Of a DNA stretch of 64,000 nt, positions 63,179 to 64,000 are shown piece by piece (the stretch's first letter is position 1; each line of letters begins with the position of its first letter). Position numbers and translations under genes: made by a program. Below the pieces are notes generated by a model. The model did no database searches, was not told where the DNA came from, and saw nothing but the letters and a program-made list of their open reading frames with translations. The DNA is from CAWCWN01 sp963799245 (GTDB lineage: Bacteria > Chloroflexota > Ktedonobacteria > Ktedonobacterales > Ktedonobacteraceae). The stretch covers positions 682,001-746,000 of the forward strand of contig CAWCWN010000003.1 in NCBI GenBank assembly GCA_963799245.1, given 5' to 3'.

Positions 63179-63755
63179 TTACATTCCCTTTGTACAGGCC
63201 TGTACGCGTCACTGCTGGCACGAAGCTGCCTAATTATAATACCCTATGCATGTTAAAAAAATTATCAGAAAGCTGTAAAAAGTCTGTAAAGATTTCCTCC
63301 CGCTGTGCTGGCTACATCGGACATCCATTCAAATAAAGCCTGTGTGACAACGACTCCGACGCTTTTCAAACGCCGTTTGTGGAAACGGCTGTCCTTTGTG
63401 GCTGGTACGCTGCACAACGTGCGCGAGTGGTGAAAACTCATCAAGAAGAGAGAAGTACCAGACAATCTATCCTCATTGTCCGAAGAAACATGTCAGGAAT
63501 TGGTTGTGGCTGCCCGTTGTGGGTTAGATAGCCGAGGCAGGATGTCGCCTGTGCTGGCTACTTTGATCATCCGTGCAAACAATCAGCCCTTTGAGCCTGT
63601 TTGGCGACGATCATGACGCTTCCCACATGCCGTTTTTGCGCACGGATGTACGAAGTAGCCACAACAGCTTGAGGGAACGGTGCGGCAAGCTGACTCGAAA
63701 ATTACAAAGTGATCCGTATTATATATAAACCTACTATTTATCTATCTTCGTGAAA
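63179..63755. repeat. Non-coding region with three degenerate 22-bp repeats
   Basis: Related 22-mers lie at 63309-63330 (TGGCTACATCGGACATCCAT...), 63555-63576 (TGGCTACTTTGATCATCCGT...) and, inverted, 63640-63661. A following 52-base stretch starting AGCCTGT and ending ACGG (near 63337 and 63594) is also duplicated with many changes. The core GTAGCCAGCACAG recurs at 61881 inside the 3' end of the glycosidase gene. No gene is seen. They may be remains of a duplicated gene end or of mobile-element ends. Confidence 0.5.
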
Positions 63756-63757
63756 CG

Positions 63758-63897
63758 GTCTGAGAAGCTCTTTTAAGCGGGATGGCTGAAAGGAGAAGAG
63801 CGGGAGACGGGATGCAAACCCGCGACAACCTGCTTGGTAGGCAGATCATCGCAATATCACCGCTCGTTTGCCTTCGTCGAGCTTTAGAAGAGCCTTC
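63758..63897 (+). ncRNA. Candidate structured leader RNA
   Basis: An outer helix can form between AAGCTCTTTTAAGC (about 63759-63772) and GCTTTAGAAGAGCCTT (about 63881-63896). Inside are GCGGG...CCCGC enclosing AGACGGGATGCAAA, then GACAACC and the hairpin CTGCTTGGTAGGCAG. The order GGGA-x-GATG-AAACCC-x-CAACC resembles the core of S-box (SAM-I) riboswitches, but the usual P1 sequence is missing. If real, it controls a gene beyond the window end. Confidence 0.25.
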
Positions 63898-64000
63898 ACC
63901 CATCACACACGCCATCCAAGCAGCACTGAGGCAGATGGTCGCGCGCGTTGAGAGGCAGATGGTTATCTACTTTTCCTCCCATCATACCCTCTTCTTCTCA

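Noticed and set aside
63265..63465. 66-codon leftward frame after the glycosidase
   Set aside because: It lies within the degenerate repeats, has no ribosome site and is not kept open in the second repeat copy.

Overview
The window looks like part of a chromosome from a Chloroflexota bacterium, most probably of the Ktedonobacteria type. This is inferred from gene content, not from a marker gene. The supporting combination is lysine synthesis on the carrier protein LysW, T-box leaders, a red-type form I RuBisCO with CbbX, a DUF1385 protein near ribosomal protein L31, and a type 2 isopentenyl-diphosphate isomerase. Most of the window is ordinary, densely packed chromosome. It contains one complete insertion sequence and several decayed gene fragments.

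Layout. 0.1-6.4 kb: a lipoprotein, a GtrA-glycosyltransferase fusion, a sugar-dehydrogenase-like beta-propeller and sufB. 6.7-8.1 kb: tRNA-Arg(UCU) and thiO. 8.3-10.8 kb: a promoter driving a three-gene DUF2089 / SHOCT-like / beta-helix operon, followed by a membrane-anchored HtrA protease and a TPR protein. 13.5-20.8 kb: an HD phosphohydrolase, an ISAs1-like element (1,321 bp, 17-bp terminal repeats, 10-bp target duplication, frameshifted transposase), a Cof-type phosphatase, and a leftward group of rpmE, a glycolipid glycosyltransferase, DUF1385 and a dual-specificity phosphatase. 21-28 kb: purB, a GT87-like membrane mannosyltransferase, fni, mobA, a membrane protein and a DUF1611 protein, then a remnant that resembles the 5' end of a group II intron. 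28.5-30.1 kb: a two-component pair whose kinase has lost its phospho-acceptor box.

The most striking part is 30.15-40.17 kb. A strong promoter is followed by two tandem T-box riboswitches, each with its own terminator. Their specifier regions read AAA in the first and AAG in the second, both lysine codons. Downstream is a tightly coupled operon for the whole alpha-aminoadipate/LysW lysine pathway: lysW, lysX, lysY, lysZ, a fused lysJ-lysK, homocitrate synthase, both homoaconitase subunits and homoisocitrate dehydrogenase. Uncharged tRNA-Lys would therefore have to release two terminators in series before the pathway is made. The last gene has a run of eight C residues that puts its coupled ATG out of frame.

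40.3-45.7 kb holds a second HtrA protease, a frameshifted dipeptide epimerase, a double-nitrilase protein whose second active site has lost its cysteine, and a short-chain dehydrogenase. 45.9-53.9 kb is a run of envelope proteins: a GlsB/YeaQ-type protein, a TgpA-like transglutaminase, a PH-like protein, a protein with four 42-bp repeats and a large membrane protein. 54.0-58.1 kb encodes carbon fixation (cbbL, cbbS, cbbX, prk). It is followed by a ferredoxin-reductase-like flavoprotein, an amino-acid permease and an extracellular clan-A glycoside hydrolase flanked by short repeats. The window ends in a structured non-coding region. Three reading-frame breaks (transposase, homoisocitrate dehydrogenase, epimerase) could be real decay or assembly errors, and this cannot be decided from the sequence alone.
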